DNA from: a virus
Reading direction: 5' to 3' (one strand)
Virus record (IMG/VR): IMGVR_UViG_3300024518_005299
Coordinates: 1-64,000 of that record
DNA length: 64,000 bases
A model generated the notes under the pieces. The model was not told the DNA's origin, did not search any database, and saw only the letters and a program-made list of their open reading frames with translations. This document shows positions 52,001 to 60,296 of this stretch, one piece after another (position 1 is the first letter of the stretch; every line of letters starts with the position of its first letter). Position numbers and translations under genes: made by a program.

Positions 52001-52449
52001 CGAGCCCTCTTCGCCGTCTAGCTGACGTGCCTCTTTTAAATGGAGCAGTGAGCGTTGGAGAGTTTTCAACTTTAGCTGCTCAAGCATCTCAAGGTACTCC
52101 TCGTGTTTTAGAACGTCCAGGTTCGGCATTGGCTGTTCCGGGTGTATTTCTTAATCCAGGTGGTAACTCTTCACTACCAGTGGAGATTGTGTCGATCACA
52201 GATGTAGGAACCTCGGGGGCTATTGTGTCAGTGAGGAAGCTGACAGACAATGGCGATATAGATAAAAATGCAAGTTTAGAAACGAACGTTGTTCCTATTC
52301 CACATGCAGAGTTTGTGATCGTAGGTGACAAAGGGGTGTTCTTGAGTGCTGCAGTTTTAAATACAAACTCAAGTAGTCCCGGGACGGGTGAGGAAGAGGT
52401 AGGCAAATTCTTTATGTCAAATAGACAGAATTTTATCAAGTTTGGATAA
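49087..52449 (+). CDS. Putative tail hub or tip protein, 1120 aa
   Basis: The first 300 residues resemble hub-type proteins (gp27/late-control-like): VSGEIVHSEYRVNSGGTILQ INLRD, then an alpha/beta region (FNFTGEPLSEAITRILEATA YDWYWSMSEQKIRLINRK). The middle and C-terminal parts are large beta-rich blocks with many Ser-Gly pairs. It is the last tail gene and the likely tip centre where the fibre attaches or the channel opens. The family match is by pattern only. Confidence 0.5.
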   Translation: MTYSLAGESISVEGLGLGDCSPIITFPSGQVPLSQPGHDLEAALLQINASFGFNTTPHNFNTSWVPTRDDPQGFHGASGQAPLPGEIIGFTVGQFLVSGEIVHSEYRVNSGGTILQINLRDTRRCLDAIKLMTEDLKDNPGSGVISVARGVRITKGFTDIEGNISEALFREYRKVLEQGCTYPQILDAIQLAIDTGEIQFDISKIPSREDLEANLGGDAAAIRFNFTGEPLSEAITRILEATAYDWYWSMSEQKIRLINRKIAFELREDELLNIVASLGAASGLEQTTSLQFGDDLVTQPRRVRLLGAHQEGWLNSALLADIDGVDAPASGIVFTPAWPNFSVQFTDAVGILRDYIPGDTELRAALKSIEHWTYFKKYQTTAPNLGLTSPGFGLPIDAGSIAAQHPDFASRADPAQPIATLGGNESGQLRLINNRRDANQNWVLNFYNRVRDHATRFFGRAYLASGILANEASGAFKLATAAWGNVENQVEGQSISATGSSGLFVNNYEINRDLGPLAPFKGTDDKIASYAVLPSGTVYGTEGEEPPAAFGQWTEDYNIGNVPATSGRRARTGEHYIPVTLLEVGDLVIDPRDPLAAFEAYPEGTVLCELPIIAGTGLSENFTFRNLVTLTEDALDSAGSGIFDLPDPGLLVEPYQTLVGVALPVTFTERYGMSFPQEWTSGTLSTDCDSEMVVVDDTFAPWNFPPQGRTTSLQLMEDRAFRRLQGLIAPAANSQFAQIELVGLPTISFDSFSNAAPNASGFIGIRNHGITDVNFSLGVGGILTNYRIGSFFAEFGKEAPLGERQRAILNGIINPIDVDLASPLTPTERTRPRRPNGPTVISNIPGRGETIRRATIDEVNFALTFNNTPDAGTQERYRGVTKQEYTVPAKIAGSTDPDFDDTVGKGGAFCIDGFLNIGDEALYHVNESKLPGQLRVIQRYWAGGRPFSNGTVVFVSGIGSTSSLFDVAIQGTSPLRRLADVPLLNGAVSVGEFSTLAAQASQGTPRVLERPGSALAVPGVFLNPGGNSSLPVEIVSITDVGTSGAIVSVRKLTDNGDIDKNASLETNVVPIPHAEFVIVGDKGVFLSAAVLNTNSSSPGTGEEEVGKFFMSNRQNFIKFG

Positions 52450-52505
52450 ATTTTTAAAAGCACGCACGAAAACGTCTACTTGACACATAATAGTCTAGAG
52501 GAACT
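52450..52505 (+). promoter_or_regulatory. Promoter-like gap before the replication genes
   Basis: The gap holds TTGACA (52480-52485) running into CATAAT (52486-52491), then TCTAGAGGAACT and the ATG. The two hexamers are adjacent, so they cannot act together as -35 and -10. TGACACATA also occurs at 2560 in the divergent control region. This is a likely start of the middle or early transcript. Confidence 0.35.
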
Positions 52506-52976
52506 ATGACAATCATGATCAAGAAGTATGCTAGCCCTTCTACACCAACAGTTTCCCATAACATTTATAACTTCGTCGTTGAAGCTATTTTAATAAATAG
52601 ACACGGCGCCCTTGTTGAGGGAGGGTGGAGGAAGAACGGACCGTTCGCAAAGGAGTGGGGTCAGCTGCTGACCAAGGTGATGCGTGTCGGCAAACTCGGC
52701 ATTAGCACACAACAACTTGCGTGGTTCGTGCAATTCTACAAGATAACAGACTTAGACTATAAAGAGTTTGGACTTCTACGTTGGAAGATCAAACATTATT
52801 TTAAATGGTGTAATATTGATAAGTTTGTTGCGTATTATATCTCTCTGCATAAGACACTAGTTGGTCAGAGGAGTAGTTATGTTGAAGATACAACAGGATA
52901 TAAGGTCAAGGCAGCTAGTAGTAAAAAGAGAACACTTAGTGATATATTGAGGGAGTTAGAGAGTGAAGATAATTGA
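52506..52976 (+). CDS. Hypothetical protein, first gene of the replication block, 156 aa
   Basis: A basic protein (MTIMIKKYASPSTPTVSHNI) with many aromatic residues in the middle (FVQFYKITDLDYKEFGLLRW). AGAGGA precedes the ATG. It overlaps the RecA-like gene region and may bind DNA, but no family is recognised. Confidence 0.6.
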   Translation: MTIMIKKYASPSTPTVSHNIYNFVVEAILINRHGALVEGGWRKNGPFAKEWGQLLTKVMRVGKLGISTQQLAWFVQFYKITDLDYKEFGLLRWKIKHYFKWCNIDKFVAYYISLHKTLVGQRSSYVEDTTGYKVKAASSKKRTLSDILRELESEDN

Positions 52977-52986
52977 GGAATTAAAA

Positions 52987-54012
52987 ATGGTAGAGAATGA
53001 TAAGGATGCCAAGCGCGAGCATAAGATATTTATAAAAACTTTACAAAAAGAATATACCGACATGGAAGTTTGTGGTGCTCACGAACTCAAGCTACCCAAA
53101 AGTAATTCTACTGGTTCGCTAACTCTAGATATTAATCTTCATATCCCTTGTTATGACGGTGCGATAGTTGAGATCATTAGCAATGAAGGCGCCGGCAAGA
53201 CTACCTTAGCTTTGTCGATTATGGCAGAGGGCGCTAAGCGTGGTAAGCAACTACTATACATTGATCAAGAGCGCGCCCTTCAACGCACTCTCGTGGATTC
53301 ATTTCCTGAGTTGCGCGAGCCGGGTGTGTTAGAGATTGTTAGCTCTGAGACGGGTGAGGGGGCTTTAGGCATAGCAGAGGCTTGGGCGTTACAATATCCT
53401 GGCTCAATTACTGTGGTAGATTCTGTAGATGCCCTGATCCCTTCTCAGGTTGAACAGAAAGCGTTGGGTGAAACCGATGTAGGCTCGCTACCCATGTTGA
53501 TGAGCAGAGGTTGCCGTAAGCTTTCTCAGGCTGTTGGTAAGTCTGGCAGTGTTATCATTTTTATTAATCAGTGGCGCACAGCAATTGGAACTTATGGCGA
53601 TCCTAATAAAGCTAGTGGCGGAAAGGCCCTGCCGTTCTATGCACGTCAACGTATTGAGCTATTAAACATCACGTCTAAAAGGCGGATCATGGATGATGAT
53701 GGTGTGCAGATTGGGCATATTGTAAAATTCAAAGTTTTAAAGAATAAGGTCGCGCCACCATTTGTGAGTGGTGAATTTCCTTTGATTTATTCTAAAGGTA
53801 TTGATATTTATACAGAATTAGCTACACTGGCTGGGGATTTTGGCATTATTGAAATGGATAAAAAGTATTACTTAATCCCAAATGACAAAGGCGAGATAAA
53901 AAAACGCCCCAAAGCAACGGTTGTCAATATGCTAAGGGCAGACCCTGAGTTTTATCAATCTACTCTAGATGATTTAAAGGAGTTATATCCGGAGACCTTC
54001 TCTAGTGAGTGA
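52987..54012 (+). CDS. RecA/UvsX-like recombinase
   Basis: A 341-residue strand-exchange ATPase. The Walker A loop is SNEGAGKTT (65-73), with Ser in place of the usual first Gly. Walker B is SITVVDSVDAL, and VIIFINQWRT matches the RecA motif that senses nucleotide. It pairs broken DNA with homologous sequence in recombination-dependent replication, and would also complete homing of the endonuclease genes. The ATG at 52987 is chosen over GTG 52963 because TGAGGA stands before it. Confidence 0.88.
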   Translation: MVENDKDAKREHKIFIKTLQKEYTDMEVCGAHELKLPKSNSTGSLTLDINLHIPCYDGAIVEIISNEGAGKTTLALSIMAEGAKRGKQLLYIDQERALQRTLVDSFPELREPGVLEIVSSETGEGALGIAEAWALQYPGSITVVDSVDALIPSQVEQKALGETDVGSLPMLMSRGCRKLSQAVGKSGSVIIFINQWRTAIGTYGDPNKASGGKALPFYARQRIELLNITSKRRIMDDDGVQIGHIVKFKVLKNKVAPPFVSGEFPLIYSKGIDIYTELATLAGDFGIIEMDKKYYLIPNDKGEIKKRPKATVVNMLRADPEFYQSTLDDLKELYPETFSSE

Positions 54013-54790
54013 TAAAAAACATAAGAATGTCCGACATGGACATGCTACAAGAAAGGATGGTACCTCTAAGGAATATAATGCATGGAGAGGTATGATTCAA
54101 CGTTGTACAAATCCCAATGCTACGAAGTATCCGCGCTATGGAGGGCGTGGGATCAAAGTATGTGATCATTGGTTGGGTTCATTTGAGAATTTTTTTGACG
54201 ATCTAGGATTTGCGCCGTCATCAAGTTATTCATTAGACCGTATTGATAATGACGATGATTATAAGCCTGAGAATTGTCGATGGGCGACTGCTAAAGAACA
54301 AGCGCGGAATAGACACAATACAGTAACTTTTAATGGACAGAGTCTTGCTGAATATTGCGAAGAACATGAGTTGAATTATCATACCGTGATGACTCGTATA
54401 CAGAGAGGCTATTCTGTCGAACGTGCTATTTCAATGCCAGTTTATAACAGGATTAGTAAAGGCGCTCAGCATCTTGCTGATATTATCAGAGAAATCTTCC
54501 CACATCAAAAAGTTGTTTGTGAATATAATGTTGCAGATAGGGGATATTTACCATTAGATTTTTTTATTCCAAGCTTAAATATTGCCATGGAATATGACGG
54601 AGAGATGCATACCATTTTTTCACCTCTATATCATGTTGACCGTGCTGGTTTCTTAGCAATGAAAAAGCGAGACTTAGAGAAGGACGAGTTGTGCGAGCAA
54701 AAGGGGATTACTCTAGTGCGTGTGGCATATAGTGAAAATATGAGTAGAGGCTTGGTGTTAGATAAGATAGAGGAAGCGCAAAATGGCTAG
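54005..54790 (+). CDS. Homing endonuclease: HNH-like domain fused to a Vsr/EDxHD-like domain
   Basis: A 261-residue protein starting at GTG inside the recA end. Residues 24-100 follow a phage HNH-like pattern (YNAWRGMIQRCTNPN, YGGRGIKVCDHWLGSFENFF, SLDRIDNDDDYKPENCRWAT), then a NUMOD-like segment (VTFNGQSLAEYCEEHE). Residues 180-235 look like the Vsr/EDxHD fold: LDFFIPSLNIAMEYDGEMHT with D185, E196, D198 and H202, and KKRDLEKDEL ... ITLVRVA. The phage enzyme I-Bth0305I of that fold is also found at recA. Its last codons form AGAGGAAG, the ribosome site of the helicase gene. Confidence 0.7.
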   Translation: MSDKKHKNVRHGHATRKDGTSKEYNAWRGMIQRCTNPNATKYPRYGGRGIKVCDHWLGSFENFFDDLGFAPSSSYSLDRIDNDDDYKPENCRWATAKEQARNRHNTVTFNGQSLAEYCEEHELNYHTVMTRIQRGYSVERAISMPVYNRISKGAQHLADIIREIFPHQKVVCEYNVADRGYLPLDFFIPSLNIAMEYDGEMHTIFSPLYHVDRAGFLAMKKRDLEKDELCEQKGITLVRVAYSENMSRGLVLDKIEEAQNG

Positions 54791-56273
54791 AAATGTTGCC
54801 GCCGAATTTAACTTACTGGCTGGTTTGTGCCGGAACCCAGAGATATTTTTTAATGTCCAACAGCACCTTTCTGCAGATGACTTTACGGAGAAGGTCAATC
54901 AAAAATTCTTCATAGTTTTACAACGGTTACTAATGAACTCCACGGGTGAGTTGGTAGTGACCCAACCTGGATTGTTAGCAGAGGCGGCGTCTTTAGGGTT
55001 TAAGGATTTCTATAAGATTTGCAGAGACGGTGAATTGATCGAGGCATGCCTAGATCATCAATCAACTCCAGCCATCACAGGGCGCGCCTTCTTACACGTT
55101 AAGCGCGAGTCTGTTAAAAGAGGCTATCAATCATATTTCAAACAAAAGCTTAAATATATTGAGGATACGACTGATGATACCAACAGCATCATCGACACTG
55201 TAGACTCTGGGCTAATTGATCTATCTAATAAATTACAAGGCGTAGTAGATGACGAGATCATCCATTTGCCTTCACGCGCTATTGAGATCATTGACGACCT
55301 AGCGGATCATCCGGGCGAGCTTGGTGTTGATATCGGCTTTCCGATTTGGCAACGCGCCACTGGTGGATTGCGCAATGGTACTATTACTTTTCTAGCTGCC
55401 AACGCTAAATCTGGTAAGAGCCAGATTGGGGTTCGTGCCGCAGTTGAGTTATCGCGCTATATGCCGGTGCTTTATTGTGACAGTGAATTGAACGAGATCG
55501 CGCAGGGTGTGCGAGCGTTTGGTATGCATGCTGAAGTGAATTATGAGGTCTTAGAGACTGGCTATTGGAAAGCGGATCATGATAAGATTATCCGCGATGG
55601 CTATAATAAAACCTTTGCTTTACAATGTGGTATCGATCGTCAGACGATCGAGGATGTAGACATTCGAGCAGAGTTTGCTACACGTAAATTGTATTATAAG
55701 CAAATGACTGGCATGACCGCGCGTGAGATACTACCCTTTTTACGTCGTTGGGTCATGCAGCATGTTGGATTGGATAATGATACACGACAAGCTCGTTGTC
55801 TAATTGTTTGGGATTATATTAAGTTGGCTCGAATTGATGAAGTCAAAGCGATGGGGGTAGGTGCTCATGATGTGTTGGGCGACACCTGTATGGCTTTACA
55901 TGATTTTGCTGAAGAGTTTAATCTACCCATCTTGGCGTTTGGACAAACCAATCGTGCTATTGACAAAGACTTTGCGATGATTGCCGGCGCGAAGAAGATT
56001 GTGGAGCTAGTAGATTCTATTAGTTTGTTTCATAAGAAAGACGCTCATGACTTAGTCACATCACCACAAGGAACACACGAGATACACATCTTAGGATCTC
56101 GATACGGTAAGGGCGTGAGCACCCATATTAATGTAGAGGCCGATCTAGGGATCGGGAAGTTCCAAGAGCTGGGCGTGGCTACGCTTGTACAATCAACACC
56201 CGTAACCCCGGCTGTTCCTGTAGGAGGGGCGGTAAAAAATCCGACCACTAGTAAATCTAAAACGAAACCATGA
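54783..56273 (+). CDS. dnaB: DnaB-like replicative helicase
   Basis: A 496-residue hexameric helicase. The N-terminal domain occupies about 1-100; the ATPase domain has Walker A ANAKSGKS (206-213), an acidic ALYCDSELN-type segment (VLYCDSELNE) and Walker B-like RCLIVWDYIKLARID. FGQTNRA matches the DnaB glutamine-sensor region. It unwinds DNA ahead of the polymerase, probably with the primase encoded next. The C-terminus is a disordered Pro/Thr/Lys tail. Overlap of four bases with the next gene suggests coupled expression. Confidence 0.87.
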   Translation: MARNVAAEFNLLAGLCRNPEIFFNVQQHLSADDFTEKVNQKFFIVLQRLLMNSTGELVVTQPGLLAEAASLGFKDFYKICRDGELIEACLDHQSTPAITGRAFLHVKRESVKRGYQSYFKQKLKYIEDTTDDTNSIIDTVDSGLIDLSNKLQGVVDDEIIHLPSRAIEIIDDLADHPGELGVDIGFPIWQRATGGLRNGTITFLAANAKSGKSQIGVRAAVELSRYMPVLYCDSELNEIAQGVRAFGMHAEVNYEVLETGYWKADHDKIIRDGYNKTFALQCGIDRQTIEDVDIRAEFATRKLYYKQMTGMTAREILPFLRRWVMQHVGLDNDTRQARCLIVWDYIKLARIDEVKAMGVGAHDVLGDTCMALHDFAEEFNLPILAFGQTNRAIDKDFAMIAGAKKIVELVDSISLFHKKDAHDLVTSPQGTHEIHILGSRYGKGVSTHINVEADLGIGKFQELGVATLVQSTPVTPAVPVGGAVKNPTTSKSKTKP

Positions 56274-57370
56274 CAATGACAAGAGAGCCATCAAAAGATA
56301 GGTTGACTAAAGAAAAGATTGAGGGCGTGCGTAAATTGGCACATAAAAATATGCGCCTGATTATGAAAAAGCTAAACTTTAGTGGGGATGATTTTGGTAG
56401 TCGTCTTGTAGGATGCTGTCCTATTCCTCACAATAATGGTCAAACGCCTAATGATAATCGCCAAGCATTTAGTTGGGATTTTGACCGACAGATGTGGCAG
56501 TGCTTTACCAATCAGTGCCATCAGATTCACGGGGCGGATATTTTTGCGCTTATTCAATGCGCGAAAGACTGCGGGTTCATTCAGGCCCTGCAGTGGATTC
56601 TAGATGCTATAGAAAAAGACATTGGTGATATTAAAGAACTTGATAATGAAGAGTCTCAACGATTAGAGCAGGTCATTCGTAAACGATCAGAACTTGTTAA
56701 ACATAAGCGTATGGAAGAGGCGTTGATGACTCATCTACAGCCTAGTGCTTATTTTGCTGATCGAGGATTTTCAAAAGAAGTTATTGCGGAATTTAAATGT
56801 GGAGGCGAATGGCACAAATATCAAACCTATGGTGAAGATAGAGTAGTCGTTCCAATTTATGATCCGCTTGATGGATATCTTGTCGCTTTTACATGTCGTA
56901 TATTGGACGACAATAAGATTAATAAATGGCGACCTAAATGGTGTCATACTCTTAATTTCGCAGAGATACGCAAGAGGTCTCAAGATCGCGCTGACGAAGA
57001 AAAATTTCATGCCTCGTCTGTGCTCTATAATCTTTATCGTGCTTCTCAGCATATGGGGGCGTCTAAAACTATCTTTGTAGCTGAAGGCCCCGGGGACGTT
57101 ATGAAGATGTGGGATGCTGGAATTAAGAATGCCGTAGCTGTTCTAGGCACCGGGTTTTCCAAACATCATAGAACACTCTTACATAAGATTGGTTGTCAGC
57201 AAGTAGTCTGCGTTTTTGATAATGACTTAGCTGGACAAAAAGCTAGCAATGTAGTGAAAAAAATGTGTGATAATTATTTTGAATTTAAAAACGTAACTTT
57301 ACGAGAAGGAACAGACCCTGGAAGTCTTCTTCCGATGCAGTTACGTATGGTTTTGAGGGAATATTTATAA
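56270..57370 (+). CDS. dnaG: DnaG-type primase
   Basis: A 366-residue primase. The zinc-binding domain has Cys49/50, His54, Cys78 and Cys83 with CHQIHGADIF, as in CHC2-type fingers. The TOPRIM catalytic domain is IFVAEGPGDVMKMWDAG with the invariant Glu near 272, then CVFDNDLAGQKAS with metal-binding Asp near 316. It makes RNA primers on the lagging strand. It is shorter than cellular DnaG and lacks a clear helicase-binding tail. Confidence 0.87.
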   Translation: MTMTREPSKDRLTKEKIEGVRKLAHKNMRLIMKKLNFSGDDFGSRLVGCCPIPHNNGQTPNDNRQAFSWDFDRQMWQCFTNQCHQIHGADIFALIQCAKDCGFIQALQWILDAIEKDIGDIKELDNEESQRLEQVIRKRSELVKHKRMEEALMTHLQPSAYFADRGFSKEVIAEFKCGGEWHKYQTYGEDRVVVPIYDPLDGYLVAFTCRILDDNKINKWRPKWCHTLNFAEIRKRSQDRADEEKFHASSVLYNLYRASQHMGASKTIFVAEGPGDVMKMWDAGIKNAVAVLGTGFSKHHRTLLHKIGCQQVVCVFDNDLAGQKASNVVKKMCDNYFEFKNVTLREGTDPGSLLPMQLRMVLREYL

Positions 57371-57903
57371 TGAGCGTTTATGAGAAGATGAGGGTGTATT
57401 TTTCCTCACCCTATGAGCATGATCGTGCTGAAACGTCGTGGAAGTCAACAATAGAAAACTTTATGATAAGGAAGTTAGATTGGCGTATTCAAACTATCGA
57501 CCCTTGTTCAGACTTATGTGATGAAGCTAATCTTATTGATGAGATGAAGGCTAACGAAGACTGGTTAGGAGTATATTCGTTTTGTGCAAATATTGTGGAG
57601 AGCGATCTTGCAATGTTGAATCGTTGTGAGGGTATGATCGCATACCTACCCTGTAACGCAAGAACTTTTGGCACTACCCATGAGATTATTTATGCTTTAG
57701 CAAATAATATTCCAGTAGTGATGGTTATGCCAGAAGGGATTGACAAAGTGCCGCATTGGTTATGGGGAATTTTAGGTCCGAATCGCATCTTTGACAATCT
57801 AGAAGAAGCGGCAACGACTTTAGTAAAGAGAATGCAAGTAGCAAGAGGAGAACAAGCAAATGACACAGTTCATTACCCTAAGCGGTCGAGAATTGACTTA
57901 TGA
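57370..57903 (+). CDS. Nucleoside 2-deoxyribosyltransferase-like protein
   Basis: A 177-residue Rossmann-type protein. MRVYFSSPY opens the fold; ESDLAMLNRCEGMIAYLP and FGTTHEIIYALANNIPVVMV match the NDT/DUF4406 pattern, in which the Glu after the GT(x)n turn (near 104) is the catalytic nucleophile. It probably acts in nucleotide salvage or modification. The start overlaps the primase stop; GAGGGAA precedes it. The end overlaps the remnant start of the kinase gene. Confidence 0.65.
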   Translation: MSVYEKMRVYFSSPYEHDRAETSWKSTIENFMIRKLDWRIQTIDPCSDLCDEANLIDEMKANEDWLGVYSFCANIVESDLAMLNRCEGMIAYLPCNARTFGTTHEIIYALANNIPVVMVMPEGIDKVPHWLWGILGPNRIFDNLEEAATTLVKRMQVARGEQANDTVHYPKRSRIDL

Positions 57904-57916
57904 TAGATGTCAGTAA
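57860..57916 (+). pseudogene. Orphaned former 5' end of the dNMP kinase gene
   Basis: AGAGGAG and an ATG at 57860 open an 18-codon frame, MTQFITLSGRELTYDRCQ, that stops inside the LAGLIDADG gene. Its first residues (FITLSGR) match the start of the kinase gene 680 bases downstream (MAKFITLSGKKQTGKD). This looks like the original kinase start, cut off by insertion of the endonuclease gene, with the kinase start regenerated behind it. Confidence 0.65.
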
Positions 57917-58547
57917 ACAAAGATTCAAATATCAACATACCATCCCTATACCGGATCTTGATAGTGAAGCATTTTGTTACTGGTTAGGGTTTATCTTAGC
58001 TGATGGATGTATTACTGATACTGACAGTGGTTCTGATCGTTTTATTATAGGCCTTAAGCAAGATGATAAAGATCATTTAGAAAAGTTACGCAAGTGGTTA
58101 AGATCTAATCATCCAATACGTTATATAAGAAAAACCAAGGCTTATGATTTTAGGATACGATCTCAAGGATTGTGCAATATGCTAGGTGAGTTTGGCGTCA
58201 CCCCTAGAAAGTCACTTACTGCTTGTGTGGACCCTAGATTAAAAAATAATCGCCATTTTTGGCGTGGAATGATTGATGGAGATGGCACTATATTTATTGA
58301 TACTCGTGATAAATTATTTTGTTTTGGCTTGCTCGGTACTGAAAATGTATGTATAGATTTTTGGAATTTTTGTTATGACATTGATTCTACTTTTAATAAG
58401 GTTTCAATTTGCAAACCCCCATGGAATGGATATTCTGTAAGATGTTCTGGAAGAAAAGCTAAAAATATTGCTAGAAAGCTTTACGGAGATTGTAATATTT
58501 ATCTGGATAGAAAGAAAAAATTAGTAGAGGAAAATATTGATGGCTAA
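57900..58547 (+). CDS. LAGLIDADG homing endonuclease 2
   Basis: A 215-residue protein with two catalytic motifs: YWLGFILADG (27-36) and FWRGMIDGDG (about 120-129). It is inserted at codon 10 or so of the dNMP kinase gene, leaving the old start upstream. Its last codons (KKLVEENIDG) contain AGAGG, the ribosome site for the kinase's new start. It is AT-rich. Confidence 0.85.
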   Translation: MIDVSKQRFKYQHTIPIPDLDSEAFCYWLGFILADGCITDTDSGSDRFIIGLKQDDKDHLEKLRKWLRSNHPIRYIRKTKAYDFRIRSQGLCNMLGEFGVTPRKSLTACVDPRLKNNRHFWRGMIDGDGTIFIDTRDKLFCFGLLGTENVCIDFWNFCYDIDSTFNKVSICKPPWNGYSVRCSGRKAKNIARKLYGDCNIYLDRKKKLVEENIDG

Positions 58548-59289
58548 ATTTATTACATTAAGTGGAAAAAAACAGACTGGCAAGGATAGCGCCGCAAAGA
58601 TTATTCGTCAGTACTTAGTAAGTGAGAGCTTTAGTTTTTGTTTAGATAATGAAGGCGTAGTGCGCCTACAAAGCTCCGTAGGTATTGGTCCTTTAGGTGT
58701 GGAGGGGATTAATCGTGTGCACGTTGTGCATTTTGCAGACGCTCTCAAAAAGGCATGCAATATCATTTTTGGTATTCCATTAGAAGACATGGAGACTGAA
58801 GAGGGAAAACAGAAGGTAACACATGTAAAATGGCCATGCAATATGGCATCATATGATATTGATCAGGAGCCGACATGGGTCCCCTCTAGTCGGTATATTG
58901 ATTATTGTCATAAGAATAATCGTGAAATTAATGGTGGCGCTAGCCACATGACCGTTCGCGAGATTCTTCAATTTGTAGGAACTGATCTTCTGAGGAATCA
59001 ACTAGATCCAGATATCTGGGTAGAGTCAGTATTTCGTCAACCATGGAAAGAAGACGATGTTGTGATCATTGCAGATGCACGCTTCCCCAATGAAGCAGAT
59101 ATCGCCCTTCAACATGGGTTGTTGATCAATATTGAACGTGAAACTAATTTGGCGAGTGATGGACATAGGTCCGAAACAGCCTTGAATGATTATGCTGATT
59201 ATCATTATAGTGTGGATAATAATAGCTCTGTGGATGATTTCGTTATGCATTTAAATAATGTGATGTCAGAACAGAATATCTTAACATGA
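58540..59289 (+). CDS. Deoxynucleoside monophosphate kinase
   Basis: A 249-residue P-loop kinase: GKKQTGKDS (9-17). Further matches are HFADALKKACNIIFGI (lid region) and VVIIADARFPNEAD, as in phage dNMP kinases. It supplies dNTP precursors by phosphorylating dNMPs. ATG 58540 is chosen because AGAGGAAAA stands before it; the frame's TTG at 58537 is less likely. The start region is a near copy of the remnant at 57860, so the endonuclease gene has displaced the original start. Confidence 0.75.
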   Translation: MAKFITLSGKKQTGKDSAAKIIRQYLVSESFSFCLDNEGVVRLQSSVGIGPLGVEGINRVHVVHFADALKKACNIIFGIPLEDMETEEGKQKVTHVKWPCNMASYDIDQEPTWVPSSRYIDYCHKNNREINGGASHMTVREILQFVGTDLLRNQLDPDIWVESVFRQPWKEDDVVIIADARFPNEADIALQHGLLINIERETNLASDGHRSETALNDYADYHYSVDNNSSVDDFVMHLNNVMSEQNILT

Positions 59290-60296
59290 AAATACCATAC
59301 GTTTCACCTTCACGCTTAAAGACTGCTGATGCTTGTGAATTTAAATACTTTCTTCATTATATATGGGGGTGGAGCGATGAGCTATTTACTTATACGTTCT
59401 GCAGCGAGTTTGGTAGTGCAGTCCATTACACGCTTGAGGAGTATGCGGAGTCTAAAGGTACGGCTGATTACAAAGCTATCTATCATAAGCATGTAATGGA
59501 CCTAAAGCCTTTTATGAAAGATATGAATAACGCGCCGTCGAAAGCCCGTGGTTCGTTTTTTGTTGAAAAAGATTGTGAGTTTTGTCCATTTTTTGGTGTA
59601 GAAGACGGGACTTGTGGCGTAATGCCTTTTGTTGTTGAGGACATCGTCACCCTATATAATGTTGATGAGTTTGAGGGCTGTCCCAAGAAACTATATAACG
59701 AGGGGCTAGGCATGGTTGAAGATGCCATCGTTCGTTATGGTGAATATTTTGACACAGGTGTTAAAAGCAAGGATAATCCTAACGGTAAGGTAATCGGTAT
59801 TGAGGCTCCTACTAGAAAAGAGGCTGATCCAGAAGGTCCACATATCACGTGGGGTGTTGATAAGGATGATGAGCCCATCAATATGAATGGGTTTATTGAT
59901 CTAGTTGTTGAGTATGATAAGGAAACACTATTAATTATTGATTACAAAACAGGATATTCTGTTCCTGAGTATGAGAAGTTTCTTCAAGACCTTCAGCCTA
60001 GAATGTATTCCTATGCGGCAAAGCGCATGTATCCTCAATATAAATATCACTGGGTGCAGTTTGATTACTTTAGAAGCCTAGTACCTTTAGAGCATGCATT
60101 TACAGATGAAGATGATGAGCTGACGCGGCAATACGTGGTTGAGCTTTATCATAAAATTAAAGATGCGCGCTCAATCAAGCGTCGTGGAGAAGACTGGTAT
60201 TGTAAACATCTATGTAATCGTCCATTCTGTGATCAAAAATGGAAAGAATTATTAAACGGCTTAGACGGCTCTAATCCCAACCCTCCCAAAAGATGA
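59286..60296 (+). CDS. PD-(D/E)XK nuclease of the RecB/Cas4 type
   Basis: A 336-residue exonuclease-like protein. The catalytic residues are H47 (FGSAVHYTLEEY), D205 (GFIDLVVEYD) and D219-x-K221 (LIIDYKTG), followed by the QPRMYSYAAKRMYP motif. Cysteines at 17 and near 306, 310 and 315 (CKHLCNRPFC) resemble the iron-sulphur site of Cas4/AddB; a further CEFCPFF pair lies near 97. It probably processes DNA ends with the recombinase. It overlaps the kinase gene by four bases. Confidence 0.75.
   Translation: MKIPYVSPSRLKTADACEFKYFLHYIWGWSDELFTYTFCSEFGSAVHYTLEEYAESKGTADYKAIYHKHVMDLKPFMKDMNNAPSKARGSFFVEKDCEFCPFFGVEDGTCGVMPFVVEDIVTLYNVDEFEGCPKKLYNEGLGMVEDAIVRYGEYFDTGVKSKDNPNGKVIGIEAPTRKEADPEGPHITWGVDKDDEPINMNGFIDLVVEYDKETLLIIDYKTGYSVPEYEKFLQDLQPRMYSYAAKRMYPQYKYHWVQFDYFRSLVPLEHAFTDEDDELTRQYVVELYHKIKDARSIKRRGEDWYCKHLCNRPFCDQKWKELLNGLDGSNPNPPKR

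Noticed and set aside
36267-52449. Tail sheath and baseplate wedge genes of a contractile tail
   Set aside because: No protein in the tail block shows a sheath pattern; a long flexible tail fits better.
54005-54030. Similarity of the start MSDKKH to the polymerase start MSDKKMAH as another duplicated start
   Set aside because: The match is five common residues at different loci with no shared flanking DNA; probably chance.
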